DNA of 64,000 nucleotides from CALXQW01 sp031553045 (GTDB lineage: Bacteria; Verrucomicrobiota; Verrucomicrobiia; Opitutales; Intestinicryptomonadaceae), in contig JAVBLZ010000006.1 of assembly GCA_031553045.1 (NCBI GenBank), positions 682,001 to 746,000 on the forward strand. Direction: 5' to 3'. Within the stretch, counting starts at the first letter, position 1. Each line of letters opens with the position of its first letter. Below, one piece after another: positions 8,967 to 17,478 of the stretch. A program made the translations under genes and the position numbers. Under the pieces are notes generated by a model, which worked only from the letters and a program-made list of their open reading frames with translations, was not told the origin of the DNA and did not search any database.

Positions 8967-9230
8967 TTATTTTTGGGCTGACAATATGAATTCCGCAAGC
9001 GAATTTAAGCTGGAAAACTTGTCTTTGACCGAAGCCTGGTCTTCAATGTTAATTGCGTAATCTTTCTCAAGCATGATGACAAGCTCAAGAGCGTCCACAG
9101 AATCAAGGCCCAAGCCTTCAGGAGAAAAAAGCTGCGTATCGGCAGCAAGCTCAACCTCTGTAATTCCGTCCAAATGTAGTGTGGCAATAATTTTTTGCCT
9201 AAGTTCCGCTATCAGTACTTCTTTTGACAT
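8967..9230 (-). CDS. acyl carrier protein
   Basis: This is an 87-residue ACP. The phosphopantetheine attachment site is Ser44 in GLGLDSVDALEL, preceded by the usual acidic helix region. The ATG at 9230 gives a normal ACP length; the open frame runs further upstream only through the end of the acyltransferase gene. The start overlaps the upstream LPLAT gene by 32 bases and the KS fusion follows after one base. It probably holds the growing chain for the adjacent KS fusions. It is distinct from the second cluster ACP at 13313. Confidence 0.9.
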   Translation of the reverse strand: MSKEVLIAELRQKIIATLHLDGITEVELAADTQLFSPEGLGLDSVDALELVIMLEKDYAINIEDQASVKDKFSSLNSLAEFILSAQK

Positions 9231-10113
9231 AATCAGTATCCCAGTAATCGTAAAAATTAAACCACTGATAATTGTGCGTTTGCAAAATTTTTGCAACTTG
9301 AAACATTACATTTTTACTTTTATTGGCGGCAAGAGTCTCAATATCGGAATGTTCAAACTCTGAAAAATGAACTGTTTCCAAACTGAAAACTCTGTAATTA
9401 TAAAGTTTTTCACGCAGACATATCGTGTATATTATTGAAGCCCCGGAAGACTGAGCCAACTTATAGGCTATTGTGGGCAACATCGTTTTTGAGCCCAAAA
9501 AATCTAAAGTTAAACAAGGCGGCGACACAACCCTATCGAACTGCATCCCAACAATCTCGCCATTTTTTAATCTGCGACGGACTTCCAAAATTGCCTCAAA
9601 TTTTGTGGCGTCTATAAAATTTGGCGTTTTAATCTTTTTATTTTTCTCAAAAAGTTTTGCGATGCCTTCATGCTCATTCTGGAAAAGTAACTGCGAAACT
9701 TCCACATTGTAAGCAAAAAGTGTATCCGAAGCAATTTCTCTGCCGCCTATATGTGCGGATAAAACAATCAATCCTTTGCCGTCTTTGAGCAAATTTTCAA
9801 TCTCAACATAGCAATCATTTTTACAAATAATTTTTTTGAGCCCGAAAAAATACGCAGCCTTGTCTATGATGCTAATACCAAAAGAAAAATTGTGTCTATA
9901 AACCCGAAAGGGCATTAACAGAGGATTTGTCTTACCCAGATGCTTTAAGTAACGTGCACTTTCATTGTAGGCTTTGCGTCTGAAAATAGTAAAATGTGCG
10001 GCTACAAAAAACAAAAGCGAATAGGCAAAAATAAGTCCGCAATATTTTATGAGGATGAGAAAACAAAAATGCCCAAAATATCCGCCGTAAGATTTACCCG
10101 TCCATTTGCTCAT
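9199..10113 (-). CDS. LpxL/HtrB-type lysophospholipid acyltransferase
   Basis: This 304-residue protein has an N-terminal membrane segment (about 14-40). It carries the HX4E acyltransferase motif, His121-Glu126, in SAHIGGREIA, with a downstream FDR segment (MQFDRVV) and a lipid-binding C-terminal half. It resembles the LPLAT proteins of aryl polyene clusters more than LpxL itself, which is an inference from neighbours. It would transfer an acyl chain, perhaps the polyene, from ACP to a glycolipid or phospholipid acceptor at the inner membrane. Its start overlaps the MMPL gene stop by four bases and its end overlaps the ACP gene. Confidence 0.8.
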   Translation of the reverse strand: MSKWTGKSYGGYFGHFCFLILIKYCGLIFAYSLLFFVAAHFTIFRRKAYNESARYLKHLGKTNPLLMPFRVYRHNFSFGISIIDKAAYFFGLKKIICKNDCYVEIENLLKDGKGLIVLSAHIGGREIASDTLFAYNVEVSQLLFQNEHEGIAKLFEKNKKIKTPNFIDATKFEAILEVRRRLKNGEIVGMQFDRVVSPPCLTLDFLGSKTMLPTIAYKLAQSSGASIIYTICLREKLYNYRVFSLETVHFSEFEHSDIETLAANKSKNVMFQVAKILQTHNYQWFNFYDYWDTDYVKRSTDSGT

Positions 10114-12533
10114 AATCTGACTGTTCCTTTAAAAAATTTGAGCATCAATGGCACAGTCAATATGCACGCCAAAAGTATCGCCAATATCGAAATTGCGCTG
10201 GTAAGCCCCAAGCCGTTCAATACGGGATGCTTCGCAAATATCAACGCCCCAAACCCCACTATGGTTGTCGCAACAGAAAGCAAAACAGACTGCACACCAG
10301 ATTTGTTTTTTTCAGCAGTAAAACTATCGTGGATAAGAAATACCGCATAGTCTTCCGCAATGCACACGGCAAAAATTATAAATATTACGTTTATTAAAGT
10401 TAGAGGAACCCCCAAAATTGCAAGCAGGCCGAATGTCCAAATCAAGCCCAATAAAACGGGTACAATTACGACACAGGCAAGATAAAAACTACGCAGCGCA
10501 AAAAGCAAATAGACAAATAAAAAACCAAAGGCGAGAAGCGCAAAATCAAGCATCCAAGCCTTTGTTAGCCCTACTATATGCTTTGATAAAAAGTTAGAAT
10601 CTAAAATAACTGCGTTGCCCAAAGAATCTTTCAGGTGGTTTCTTAATTTATAAAAATCGGTATTTTGGGGCGTATTAAAAAGTGTAGATATGTAAAACTT
10701 TCCGTTATGATTTATTATCTTAACTTTAAAAGCCTCTATTACCTTACTTTCTAATAAGGCGTCATAAGTAAGTTTTTTTGAGTCTGCCAACTTCGCAAAA
10801 AAACCATCAAAGGCGTGTTGTTTCACGCCCAGTTTTACAGCCTCAGCACCTAAATTTTTGCGAAAATCTTGAATGCGCCTTTCAGACCAAAAAGCCCTAA
10901 ATCTTTGCAAATTTGCTTCATGACTTTGCTCATCTCTCAATATGTTTGAAACGGAATCTATCAATGTGATTTGAGGGTAATCTTTAAGTTTTTCCAAAGC
11001 TTTTGTATTCAGGCGCAAAGCTTCTTTTAGAGTATCCGCAGAAATTATCAAATTAGTTTTAGAGACAGCCTTTCTCCAGATATCTTTGATAATTTTATCA
11101 TCTTTTTTTGCCGCATCTGAAATACCGCTAAAGCTTGATATATTGCCCTCAAATGCAAGTTTGGGTAGAAATATTAAAGACGCAAAAGTTGTAAAAACTA
11201 TAATGAAAAGCGCCACCCCTGATTGATTTTTTGCAAAAGCGCCAAACTTCAAACTAATTTTATCAAAACTACGCTGAGGCTTTGCGGAAGCCGTAAATTT
11301 TGAAGCCAAGATTGGTAAAAATAAAAGGCTTAAAGCTGCCGATGTTCCCACTCCAACCACACCAAACAAACCCAGTTGTTTAAAGCCTTCAGAGCCCAAA
11401 AAGAATATTATCACAAAAGCCAAGATTGTAGTTGAAGCGCCTAGCAAAATAACTTTTCCCAAAGCGGAAACACTCTTAAAAATGTTGTTTGTATCAAAGC
11501 GCTCTTTCAAATCTATAAGATACAAAATATGTATGGCGTAGTCTATAGAAACCCCTATTGCAATGCTCGCAAAACCCACGCAGATTGTGGAGATTTTGTT
11601 GAACACCAAAGTTAAAATCAAGAATGCTAAGAGCGTTCCAAAAAGAGATGGCAAGAGCGCAAATAAAGAAAAAACCCTCTTTCTGAACGCAAAAAGACAA
11701 AGAAACACCATACAAATTAACGACAATGCCAGACACTTTATTGAATCCGCCTTGGCTATTTTTGCGTTGTCTGCGCTGATTCTATATGCGCCTGCCACAG
11801 CTATTTTTGAACTTCCAAATTTACTTTCAATTTCAGAGACGAGCGCTTCAACCTTACGCATCAACTCATCACTTTTTTCCGAATCAGCAGAGTTTATTGC
11901 GGAACGAGCAACTATCAAAATATTTTTAAAATCTTCACTGTACAGCGTTGAATCTCGGCTTGCGCCATAACCCGCATTCTGCCTGAAAGCGAGGCTTTCC
12001 GCATTTAAAATTGAAATCATACCAGCAGGGTCTGAAAGTAAAATTTCCTTGTAAATATAGCCCTCCGGCGCAGAAAGCCTTTCAATATAAGCTTTTAAAC
12101 GCTCAGCAATTCTTTGCGGTGTCATAGATTTTTCCAGCAAATTTTCGGCTTCGGGGGTAAATAAATATGGGCTGAGCCAAATTAAATCTGAAAAATTAGA
12201 GTCAAAAATTCCCAATGAAATTTTGTAATCAATCTCAGTAAATTCTGGGATATTTTTTAAGCCATCATAGAGAGAATCTGCAATAATCTTTGGGTCTTTC
12301 CCGCCGCAACTTATATTAAAATACAAAGTGTTTGACTGTTTGAATATCTGCATTACTTCAAGATTCTCAGATATCAAGGCGTCTTTGCTGGGAAGCAAAT
12401 CAAAAATGTTTTCAGAAAATTTCGAATTGGGAATTTTGTAAAATGCAAAGCACAAAACAAGTAGTAACAAAGCTGAAAATACCCCCATGCGTCTGGAAAC
12501 AAAGCCTAAAACTTTTTCGATAAAATGTCTCAT
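10110..12533 (-). CDS. MMPL/RND-type lipid exporter
   Basis: This 807-residue inner membrane protein has the RND/MMPL layout: TM1 (about 18-33), a large periplasmic domain, a bundle of TM segments (about 265-425), a second periplasmic domain and a C-terminal TM bundle (about 670-800). Each bundle contains the acidic-aromatic pair used for proton coupling: GVSIDYAIH in the first and IAEDYAVFL in the second. MMPL transporters export lipids and glycolipids. In polyene-type clusters this gene is linked to product export together with the LolA-like protein. It overlaps its neighbours by four bases on both sides, with the glycosyltransferase upstream and the acyltransferase downstream. Confidence 0.9.
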   Translation of the reverse strand: MRHFIEKVLGFVSRRMGVFSALLLLVLCFAFYKIPNSKFSENIFDLLPSKDALISENLEVMQIFKQSNTLYFNISCGGKDPKIIADSLYDGLKNIPEFTEIDYKISLGIFDSNFSDLIWLSPYLFTPEAENLLEKSMTPQRIAERLKAYIERLSAPEGYIYKEILLSDPAGMISILNAESLAFRQNAGYGASRDSTLYSEDFKNILIVARSAINSADSEKSDELMRKVEALVSEIESKFGSSKIAVAGAYRISADNAKIAKADSIKCLALSLICMVFLCLFAFRKRVFSLFALLPSLFGTLLAFLILTLVFNKISTICVGFASIAIGVSIDYAIHILYLIDLKERFDTNNIFKSVSALGKVILLGASTTILAFVIIFFLGSEGFKQLGLFGVVGVGTSAALSLLFLPILASKFTASAKPQRSFDKISLKFGAFAKNQSGVALFIIVFTTFASLIFLPKLAFEGNISSFSGISDAAKKDDKIIKDIWRKAVSKTNLIISADTLKEALRLNTKALEKLKDYPQITLIDSVSNILRDEQSHEANLQRFRAFWSERRIQDFRKNLGAEAVKLGVKQHAFDGFFAKLADSKKLTYDALLESKVIEAFKVKIINHNGKFYISTLFNTPQNTDFYKLRNHLKDSLGNAVILDSNFLSKHIVGLTKAWMLDFALLAFGFLFVYLLFALRSFYLACVVIVPVLLGLIWTFGLLAILGVPLTLINVIFIIFAVCIAEDYAVFLIHDSFTAEKNKSGVQSVLLSVATTIVGFGALIFAKHPVLNGLGLTSAISILAILLACILTVPLMLKFFKGTVRL

Positions 12534-13240
12534 TTAGTTTTTTTAAGCGCCAGTTTTTTTAGGCAAGATTTAGGTAAAAACAAGGCGGTGAAATATAAAT
12601 TTGCATTCATCAAAGAAAATTTGAATGTATCTAAGAACGGCCTATAATGAGAGTTTGCCGACGAAGACTTTGTATAAACAGTGGTGATTGGCACTTGCCT
12701 TATGCTGCCACCAGCCCATATAAATTTTACCATAATTTCAGTCTCAAATGCGTAACGTGTTTGATTCAAATTTAATTTTTCAATTTCTTTAAGAGGATAT
12801 GCCCTAAAACCGCAATTTGTGTCTAAAATTTCAAATCCTGTTTGCTTTCTAAACCAAAAATTTGAAAACTTATTCATACGTCTGCGCCCTTTGGGAACTT
12901 CAGGCAAATTGAAATTTCTATATCCTGTTATTATACAGTTTGGATATTTTTTTGCTTCATCAAGAAATAATGGGATTTCTTCAGGAAGGTGCTGCAAATC
13001 TGCGTCTATTGTAATTGCCGTATCGTAACCATTTTTGAGAGCGTGCGCAAAGCCATTGCGCAAAGCCTCCGCCTTTCCCAAATTTTTTTCGTGCCTTATC
13101 ACCGTTACGCCGTTCAAGCTCAAAGGCGGCTCGGTAGCGTCGTCTATAACAAAGACATCTAAGCCCTGCGGCAGTCTTTCTAAAAGCTTTGTAAGGGTTT
13201 GTCCATGGTTGTAGCATGGAATTATAAGACACATTTTCAT
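12530..13240 (-). CDS. family 2 glycosyltransferase
   Basis: This 236-residue GT-A enzyme has the N-terminal strand CLIIPCYNHG, the first acidic motif FVIDDA, and the metal/sugar-nucleotide site TIDADLQH near residue 80. The hydrophobic C-terminal part could attach to the membrane. It resembles the dolichol-phosphate-mannose-synthase-like transferases of aryl polyene clusters. It is the first gene of the minus-strand operon that runs to 3258. Its ATG at 13240 is supported by AAGGA six bases upstream. It probably supplies a sugar head group or a polyprenyl-linked sugar; the donor is unknown. Confidence 0.8.
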   Translation of the reverse strand: MKMCLIIPCYNHGQTLTKLLERLPQGLDVFVIDDATEPPLSLNGVTVIRHEKNLGKAEALRNGFAHALKNGYDTAITIDADLQHLPEEIPLFLDEAKKYPNCIITGYRNFNLPEVPKGRRRMNKFSNFWFRKQTGFEILDTNCGFRAYPLKEIEKLNLNQTRYAFETEIMVKFIWAGGSIRQVPITTVYTKSSSANSHYRPFLDTFKFSLMNANLYFTALFLPKSCLKKLALKKTK

Positions 13241-13312
13241 TATTTTCCTTGTAAAAATGAAATGAGAAACTACTAGTAAACCGTTTTAAAAACAATATTT
13301 ATTTGTTAAAAT
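13241..13312. promoter_or_regulatory. divergent intergenic region of the lipid cluster
   Basis: These 72 AT-rich bases separate the glycosyltransferase operon (-) from the ACP/GcvT-like pair (+), so they must hold at least one promoter in each direction unless transcription enters from outside. I see no confident -35/-10 pair. Confidence 0.4.
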
Positions 13313-13600
13313 ATGACGCCCAGTCCTGAAAACATACTCGCAAGAAAAGAGATTATAGAGCTTCTAAAATCTAAGCTCATAGTCAGCTTAGACCTGCCAT
13401 ACCAAGCTGCCGATATTCATGAAGACATACCGCTTATTGGCGCAGGTTTGGGCTTGGACTCTTTGGACATTCTCGAAATAGTGCTTTGCATAGAGGGCAA
13501 TTTTGGCGTGAAAGTTCCGCAGCTTAGCGTCCACATTCTGCGCTCACTAAATACGGTTGTTGATTTTATAATTGAAGAAAGGCGGAGGCAAAATGTCTAA
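13313..13600 (+). CDS. acyl carrier protein, second copy
   Basis: This 95-residue ACP has its attachment serine at Ser50 in GLGLDSLDILEI. It is only distantly similar to the ACP at 8967, so the two probably serve different steps, for example starter loading and elongation. Its last eight bases overlap the ATG of the GcvT-like gene. It is transcribed divergently from the main minus-strand operon. Confidence 0.9.
   Translation: MTPSPENILARKEIIELLKSKLIVSLDLPYQAADIHEDIPLIGAGLGLDSLDILEIVLCIEGNFGVKVPQLSVHILRSLNTVVDFIIEERRRQNV
13584..13588 (+). promoter_or_regulatory. ribosome binding site deciding the GcvT-like start
   Basis: GGAGG lies four bases before the ATG at 13593, inside the end of the ACP gene. 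It supports this start over an upstream in-frame TTG at 13572. Confidence 0.7.
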
Positions 13601-14687
13601 CTTATTTCTTAAAGACAAGTGGCTAAAGCTCGGCGCAAAATTTGAAAATATTTGCACCCACGAAGCGGTAAAAAACGTGGCAAGTTTTGACGAAGAATAT
13701 GACGCCATGCGTAAAACCGCCGTATTTGCAGATTTTTCTTTTGTAAAAAAATTCTCATATTCTGAAAACGCCGGTTTAGATTTTTTGGACACCGTGCTTG
13801 CCGCAAACCTTCTAAAACTGCGCTACGGCAGAATGATGGCTACATTTTTAGCCAATCAAGACGGCAGCGTTGCGGCGGAATGTTTTGCCGCAAATATTGA
13901 CGATAAGGTTTTTCTAATCTGTGAAAATATTTGCTCTGACGAGTATTTGCTTGAGTCTCTAAAAAGCCCCGAAGCGGATTTTGAGGATATAACTGAAAGT
14001 TGTGCGATGTTCTCCATTGACGGCCCTTTGGCGTGGAAAGTTGCCTGCAAAATCTTGGGAGATGAAGTCATGAATCTTCCGTATTTGTCCATAGAGAAAT
14101 TTGATTTTGAATCTGAACCTTGCTACCTTATGCGTAACGGCAAGACGGGGGAATTTGGCTACCAGTTCCTCATTTCAAATTCCGTGGCCGAAAAACTTTT
14201 TGACAAAATCATGACTGCATTAAATGAAGTCGGCGGCAAATGCGCAGGCTTGGACATCCATTCAAACGCACGCCTAGAAGGCGGGTTTTTCAATATTTAC
14301 GCAGAAGGCAAAACCGTTAAAGACCCTCTTAAAATGGGGCTGCAATGGATGATTGATTTTGGGAAGGAAAGTTTTGCGGGGTCGGCAAAAATTTTTGAAA
14401 ACAGAAAAAATACGCCTTCTGAAAAGCTTGTCTGCGTAAAATCTTCTGCGGATATTTTTAAGATGGACGCTCCCATTTTTAACGGCGCAAACATTGTCGG
14501 CAAAATTGTCGCAAAGGCGGTATCAAAAAATTCAAACTCATACTTAGCACTTGCCTTATTTGATGACGCCTATGCATATTCAGGTTTTGATTTCGCCAGT
14601 GTTTCAGGCGGGACCGCCGATTTGCAGACGATTTCTCGGCCTTCAATAATCACGCTTAGCCTGCAAAATGGCGCAGACCAAGCCTAA
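13593..14687 (+). CDS. GcvT-like (aminomethyltransferase family) folate-binding-fold protein
   Basis: This 364-residue protein matches the glycine cleavage T-protein family in length and order. It has an N-terminal segment with EEYDAMRKTAVFADFSF (where T-proteins read 'GV.D.S'), the mid-domain AMFSIDGPLAWKV, the RNGKTGEFGYQF motif that lines the folate site, and a C-terminal beta-barrel. No gcvH or gcvP is nearby; the partner gene is an ACP, overlapping by eight bases. A one-carbon transfer to an ACP-bound or lipid substrate, or a non-enzymatic folate-fold role, is possible. General glycine cleavage is less likely from context. The family is well supported; the reaction is unknown. Confidence 0.75.
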   Translation: MSNLFLKDKWLKLGAKFENICTHEAVKNVASFDEEYDAMRKTAVFADFSFVKKFSYSENAGLDFLDTVLAANLLKLRYGRMMATFLANQDGSVAAECFAANIDDKVFLICENICSDEYLLESLKSPEADFEDITESCAMFSIDGPLAWKVACKILGDEVMNLPYLSIEKFDFESEPCYLMRNGKTGEFGYQFLISNSVAEKLFDKIMTALNEVGGKCAGLDIHSNARLEGGFFNIYAEGKTVKDPLKMGLQWMIDFGKESFAGSAKIFENRKNTPSEKLVCVKSSADIFKMDAPIFNGANIVGKIVAKAVSKNSNSYLALALFDDAYAYSGFDFASVSGGTADLQTISRPSIITLSLQNGADQA

Positions 14688-14702
14688 GAGAAGACACGCT
14701 CG

Positions 14703-15725
14703 TTAAGACAATTTTTTTGCAACCGCCTTCAAATCAAAGAGGCGGTTGAATTTTGTAAAAATGGTGATGTCGCCACCTATCCGAATATTGCCTGTGAATA
14801 TGGCTTCCATAACTTTTACCTTACCGTTCAAAAAACCCTGTAAAGTTTTTAAGTTAGTTTTTACCGATACATTTTCCGGCAAATTTTCATTATCCAAAAT
14901 TACGGCGGAATTATTTTTTATCTGCAAAAGCTTTGAAGAGTTTACATCTTCCAAAGTAAATTTTATGACAATTTCCTGAGGTTTTTCTTGCTGCAAATAA
15001 GATGTCGCAAGGGCGTTTAAAATTTCATCAAAACTTAATTTTCTTTCGTCAGTGTTTGTGCTCATAAGGCGTTGCCAATAAAGTTGGGAATTATATTCAA
15101 ACGCTTCGTCGCTGTCTGATAAATATTGTTCAATTTTTTCTATAGTTTCAGGAGAGATTTTTTGAGTTCTGCAAAGCTCTATCGCAGAAAATTGCATAGC
15201 TTCTAAAACTTCGGAAACTTGCTTGGACTTTGCCATAGGACGGGTGATATAAACGCCCTCCCCACGCTTTATATGCGCCAAAAAATCAAATTTAAGGTCT
15301 TCCGCAATGAGTGCATAGGTTTTGTTTAAACCTTCAAAAATACGCCCATGCCTATTTGATGCCGCAGTAATTGCCAGAAATTTTTTACCGTTAAAATCAG
15401 TCGTTTTAATGTAAGGGAACATCCGTTCAAAAAACCTTTTGAGCAAGCCGCTCATTGTGTAAAAATAAAGCGGACTGAATACGACCAAAATATCCGATGC
15501 CTGCAAGGTTTTCAATATGTCTGAAAAATCATCTTTATGCACGCAGTGTCTAGATTTTGAACTCACACAAGCGTAACAACCCAAACAATCTTTGACATTT
15601 TTAGAGGCTAAAAAAAACTGAGTATATGTAGCCCCAATACTGTCTAAGCCCGACACAAAAGCGTCGGCGAGCGCATTGGTTGCGCCGTTTAAACGTGGGT
15701 TAGCCCTGATGATTAAAAATTTCAT
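14703..15725 (-). CDS. flavodoxin-fold NAD(P)H:FMN oxidoreductase fused to SCP2-like domain
   Basis: This 340-residue two-domain protein begins with a flavodoxin-like NADPH-dependent FMN reductase domain (1 to about 190). That domain shows an N-terminal nucleotide loop (IIRANPRLNGAT), a CLGCYAC...C cysteine cluster followed by DD, and the FMN-contact segment FSPLYFYTMSG. The C-terminal third (about 240-340), with FLNGKVKVMEAIFTGNIRI followed by GGD, matches SCP2-type sterol/lipid carrier domains. The fusion suggests a reductase acting on a hydrophobic, possibly polyene, substrate held by the SCP2 part. It overlaps the dehydratase gene by one base. The substrate assignment is inference. Confidence 0.75.
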   Translation of the reverse strand: MKFLIIRANPRLNGATNALADAFVSGLDSIGATYTQFFLASKNVKDCLGCYACVSSKSRHCVHKDDFSDILKTLQASDILVVFSPLYFYTMSGLLKRFFERMFPYIKTTDFNGKKFLAITAASNRHGRIFEGLNKTYALIAEDLKFDFLAHIKRGEGVYITRPMAKSKQVSEVLEAMQFSAIELCRTQKISPETIEKIEQYLSDSDEAFEYNSQLYWQRLMSTNTDERKLSFDEILNALATSYLQQEKPQEIVIKFTLEDVNSSKLLQIKNNSAVILDNENLPENVSVKTNLKTLQGFLNGKVKVMEAIFTGNIRIGGDITIFTKFNRLFDLKAVAKKLS

Positions 15726-16174
15726 TACTTCACATTTTCTGCGTCTGCCAAAACTAAAGTGCCCGCAGCCACAGACTTTTTATCTGTAAAAGCCTCCACA
15801 GCAAAATAGTGCAAACCGTTGAAACTTTTGACATAGGCGGATTTTAGAAAAAGCATTTCTGGCGGATTTGCGGGCGCAATCAATTTGATGTTGTTGGACG
15901 CCAAGTAACGCAATGAGTTTGTATCTTGAGCATTTGAATTTTTTGCGTCTAACGCTATCAATAGCCCACTGGTTTGCGCCAATGCCTCTATAATCAAAAC
16001 CCCAGGCATTATTGGGTTATTGGGGAAGTGCCCTGCAAAAAAAGCCAAATTTGGGTTTAAAAAAAATGTCGCCTTTATAGACTTATTTTGCGAATATTCG
16101 TCAACGGAATCCACAAAACAAAATGGGTCTCTGTGGGGCAGCAATTCTAAAATTTGAGATTTATTAAGTATCAT
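15725..16174 (-). CDS. FabZ-like 3-hydroxyacyl-ACP dehydratase
   Basis: This 149-residue hotdog-fold protein shows the FabZ signatures PHRDPFCFVD and FFAGHFPNNPIMPGVL. His49 and Glu63 are the expected catalytic pair. It would dehydrate 3-hydroxyacyl-ACP to trans-2-enoyl-ACP; without an enoyl reductase in the cluster, conjugated double bonds could accumulate. It sits between the plsC-like gene (2-base gap) and the flavodoxin-SCP2 gene. It could be the general FabZ, but the context favours a cluster-specific dehydratase. Confidence 0.85.
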   Translation of the reverse strand: MILNKSQILELLPHRDPFCFVDSVDEYSQNKSIKATFFLNPNLAFFAGHFPNNPIMPGVLIIEALAQTSGLLIALDAKNSNAQDTNSLRYLASNNIKLIAPANPPEMLFLKSAYVKSFNGLHYFAVEAFTDKKSVAAGTLVLADAENVK

Positions 16175-16176
16175 AA

Positions 16177-16968
16177 TTATTTCTTAAAAGGCGCATCCAA
16201 AACCGCCAAGACTTTTGAAATTTTACGTTCAGAATCAGCCAAAAGGGTTTTGTAGTTGCCGTTTTCTTGCGGAATACTCTCCGATAAAAACTTGATTGTA
16301 AAGCGATTTCTTCTGTTCAGAATAAGACTGTCTGGCGCTCTCGACAAAAATAAAAGTTCAGAAAAAACCACACAATTTACTATAGGGATTTTTAAATCTT
16401 GCGCAAGCCTGTATGCCAAACTTTTAAAAGGTTGCAGCCTGCGGCTAGGGCTGCGTGAACCCTCAGGAAAAATCAATAAGTTGCGCCCTTTCGACAAGAT
16501 TTTTTTGCAATTTTCTGCAGCAAATTCAAGAGATTTAGGACTTACTTCGTCAACCATTACTATGTCAAAAAATTTCACTAAAAACCAAACCGCAAGCCAA
16601 GAATTATATTTGCGTTTAATCAATACTGAACAATTTGGGATACGACTTAAAAGATAGATGGGATCCAAATACGACCTATGGTTTGAAACATATATAACAC
16701 CGTCCTCTTTCACGTTTTCCAGACCAAAAATTTCCGGCTTATAACAGACGTCAAAAAAAGGCAGAATGGAATCCACATAAAACTTAGTAAAAGCCATAAG
16801 ACACTTTGAAATTGCAGCTTGACGACGTTTTTTAGAATAAAAAAACATCAGGCAAATCAACAGTAAAAAAGGTATAAAAACCAAGTTGCAAACCACATAC
16901 GCAACAATAGCCAAAGAAGAAAGCATCAGCTTTTTATCTATTTTAAAATCTGTCGATTTGGCTTTCAT
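16177..16968 (-). CDS. PlsC-type 1-acylglycerol-3-phosphate acyltransferase
   Basis: This 263-residue protein has a strongly hydrophobic N-terminal segment (about 13-43). It carries the acyltransferase motifs NHRSYLD (His97-Asp102) and FPEGSRSPS, the latter binding the glycerol-phosphate acceptor. It is likely a membrane-bound acyltransferase acting on lysophosphatidate or a related lysolipid. It is the first gene of the operon running to 14703 and is the second acyltransferase type in the cluster besides the LpxL-like one. Confidence 0.85.
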   Translation of the reverse strand: MKAKSTDFKIDKKLMLSSLAIVAYVVCNLVFIPFLLLICLMFFYSKKRRQAAISKCLMAFTKFYVDSILPFFDVCYKPEIFGLENVKEDGVIYVSNHRSYLDPIYLLSRIPNCSVLIKRKYNSWLAVWFLVKFFDIVMVDEVSPKSLEFAAENCKKILSKGRNLLIFPEGSRSPSRRLQPFKSLAYRLAQDLKIPIVNCVVFSELLFLSRAPDSLILNRRNRFTIKFLSESIPQENGNYKTLLADSERKISKVLAVLDAPFKK

Positions 16969-16971
16969 AAC

Positions 16972-17000
16972 TTGACAATCAAATAAGTGTTGTGTAGTAA
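16972..17000 (+). promoter_or_regulatory. candidate sigma70-type promoter for the lipoprotein gene
   Basis: TTGACA at 16972-16977 and TAGTAA at 16995-17000 are separated by 17 bases and lie 25 bases before the ATG at 17026. The assignment is by pattern only. Confidence 0.45.
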
Positions 17001-17025
17001 ATTCGGTATCTAAACAAGTAAATTT

Positions 17026-17412
17026 ATGAAAAAAATCTTAGTAATTTTATTGTCATTGGGAAGCCTCTTAGGAATGAGTGCCTGCTCAACAACTACAACA
17101 AACAACAGCTATACAGCCGCAGAAAGTGGTAATACAAAAGTAACTTTTGCCGCAATGCCCATGAAGGATGAGGCGCTGCACAAAGCCTTAATCAGGTCAT
17201 TAAATGACAGAAAATGGACCGTTACAGACTCCGGCAAAGTGGTAAAAGCATTCATAGACAACCGTGGTCAACACGCCGTCATTGAAGCCTCCATAAACGG
17301 AGACACCGTAGTTTTTGAAACAAAGGGCTCTGTAATTGACGGAAAGCCATACGTACCCGTAAGATATTTAGACTTCCTGAAAAAGACGATGATTTCAGGC
17401 AGATTCAATTAA
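17026..17412 (+). CDS. small lipoprotein of unknown function
   Basis: This 128-residue protein has a lipoprotein signal peptide: MKKILVILL..., then the lipobox GMSAC with Cys20 as the acylated residue. A Thr/Asn-rich stretch follows the cysteine and then a compact alpha/beta domain with HKALIRSLNDRKWTV and later HAVIEASINGDTVVFETKG, suggesting a small curved sheet. I do not recognise the family. It is a single gene between a candidate promoter and a strong bidirectional terminator. It may be unrelated to the lipid cluster upstream. Confidence 0.75.
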   Translation: MKKILVILLSLGSLLGMSACSTTTTNNSYTAAESGNTKVTFAAMPMKDEALHKALIRSLNDRKWTVTDSGKVVKAFIDNRGQHAVIEASINGDTVVFETKGSVIDGKPYVPVRYLDFLKKTMISGRFN

Positions 17413-17431
17413 CTTAAGCGTAAAGTTTAAC

Positions 17432-17478
17432 AAAAAAAGACAAAGCGTTTCTAGCAGAATGCCTTGTCTTTTTTTTTA
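17432..17478. terminator. bidirectional terminator
   Basis: An A-rich/GACAA stem, 17432-17446, pairs with TTGTC/T-rich sequence at 17461-17477 across a short loop. It has T-tracts on both strands and lies between the convergent stops of the lipoprotein gene and the VTT-domain gene, so it can serve both. Confidence 0.7.

Noticed and set aside
13593..14687. Ordinary glycine cleavage system T-protein
   Set aside because: No gcvH/gcvP neighbour; tightly coupled to an ACP in a lipid cluster, so the housekeeping role was not assigned.
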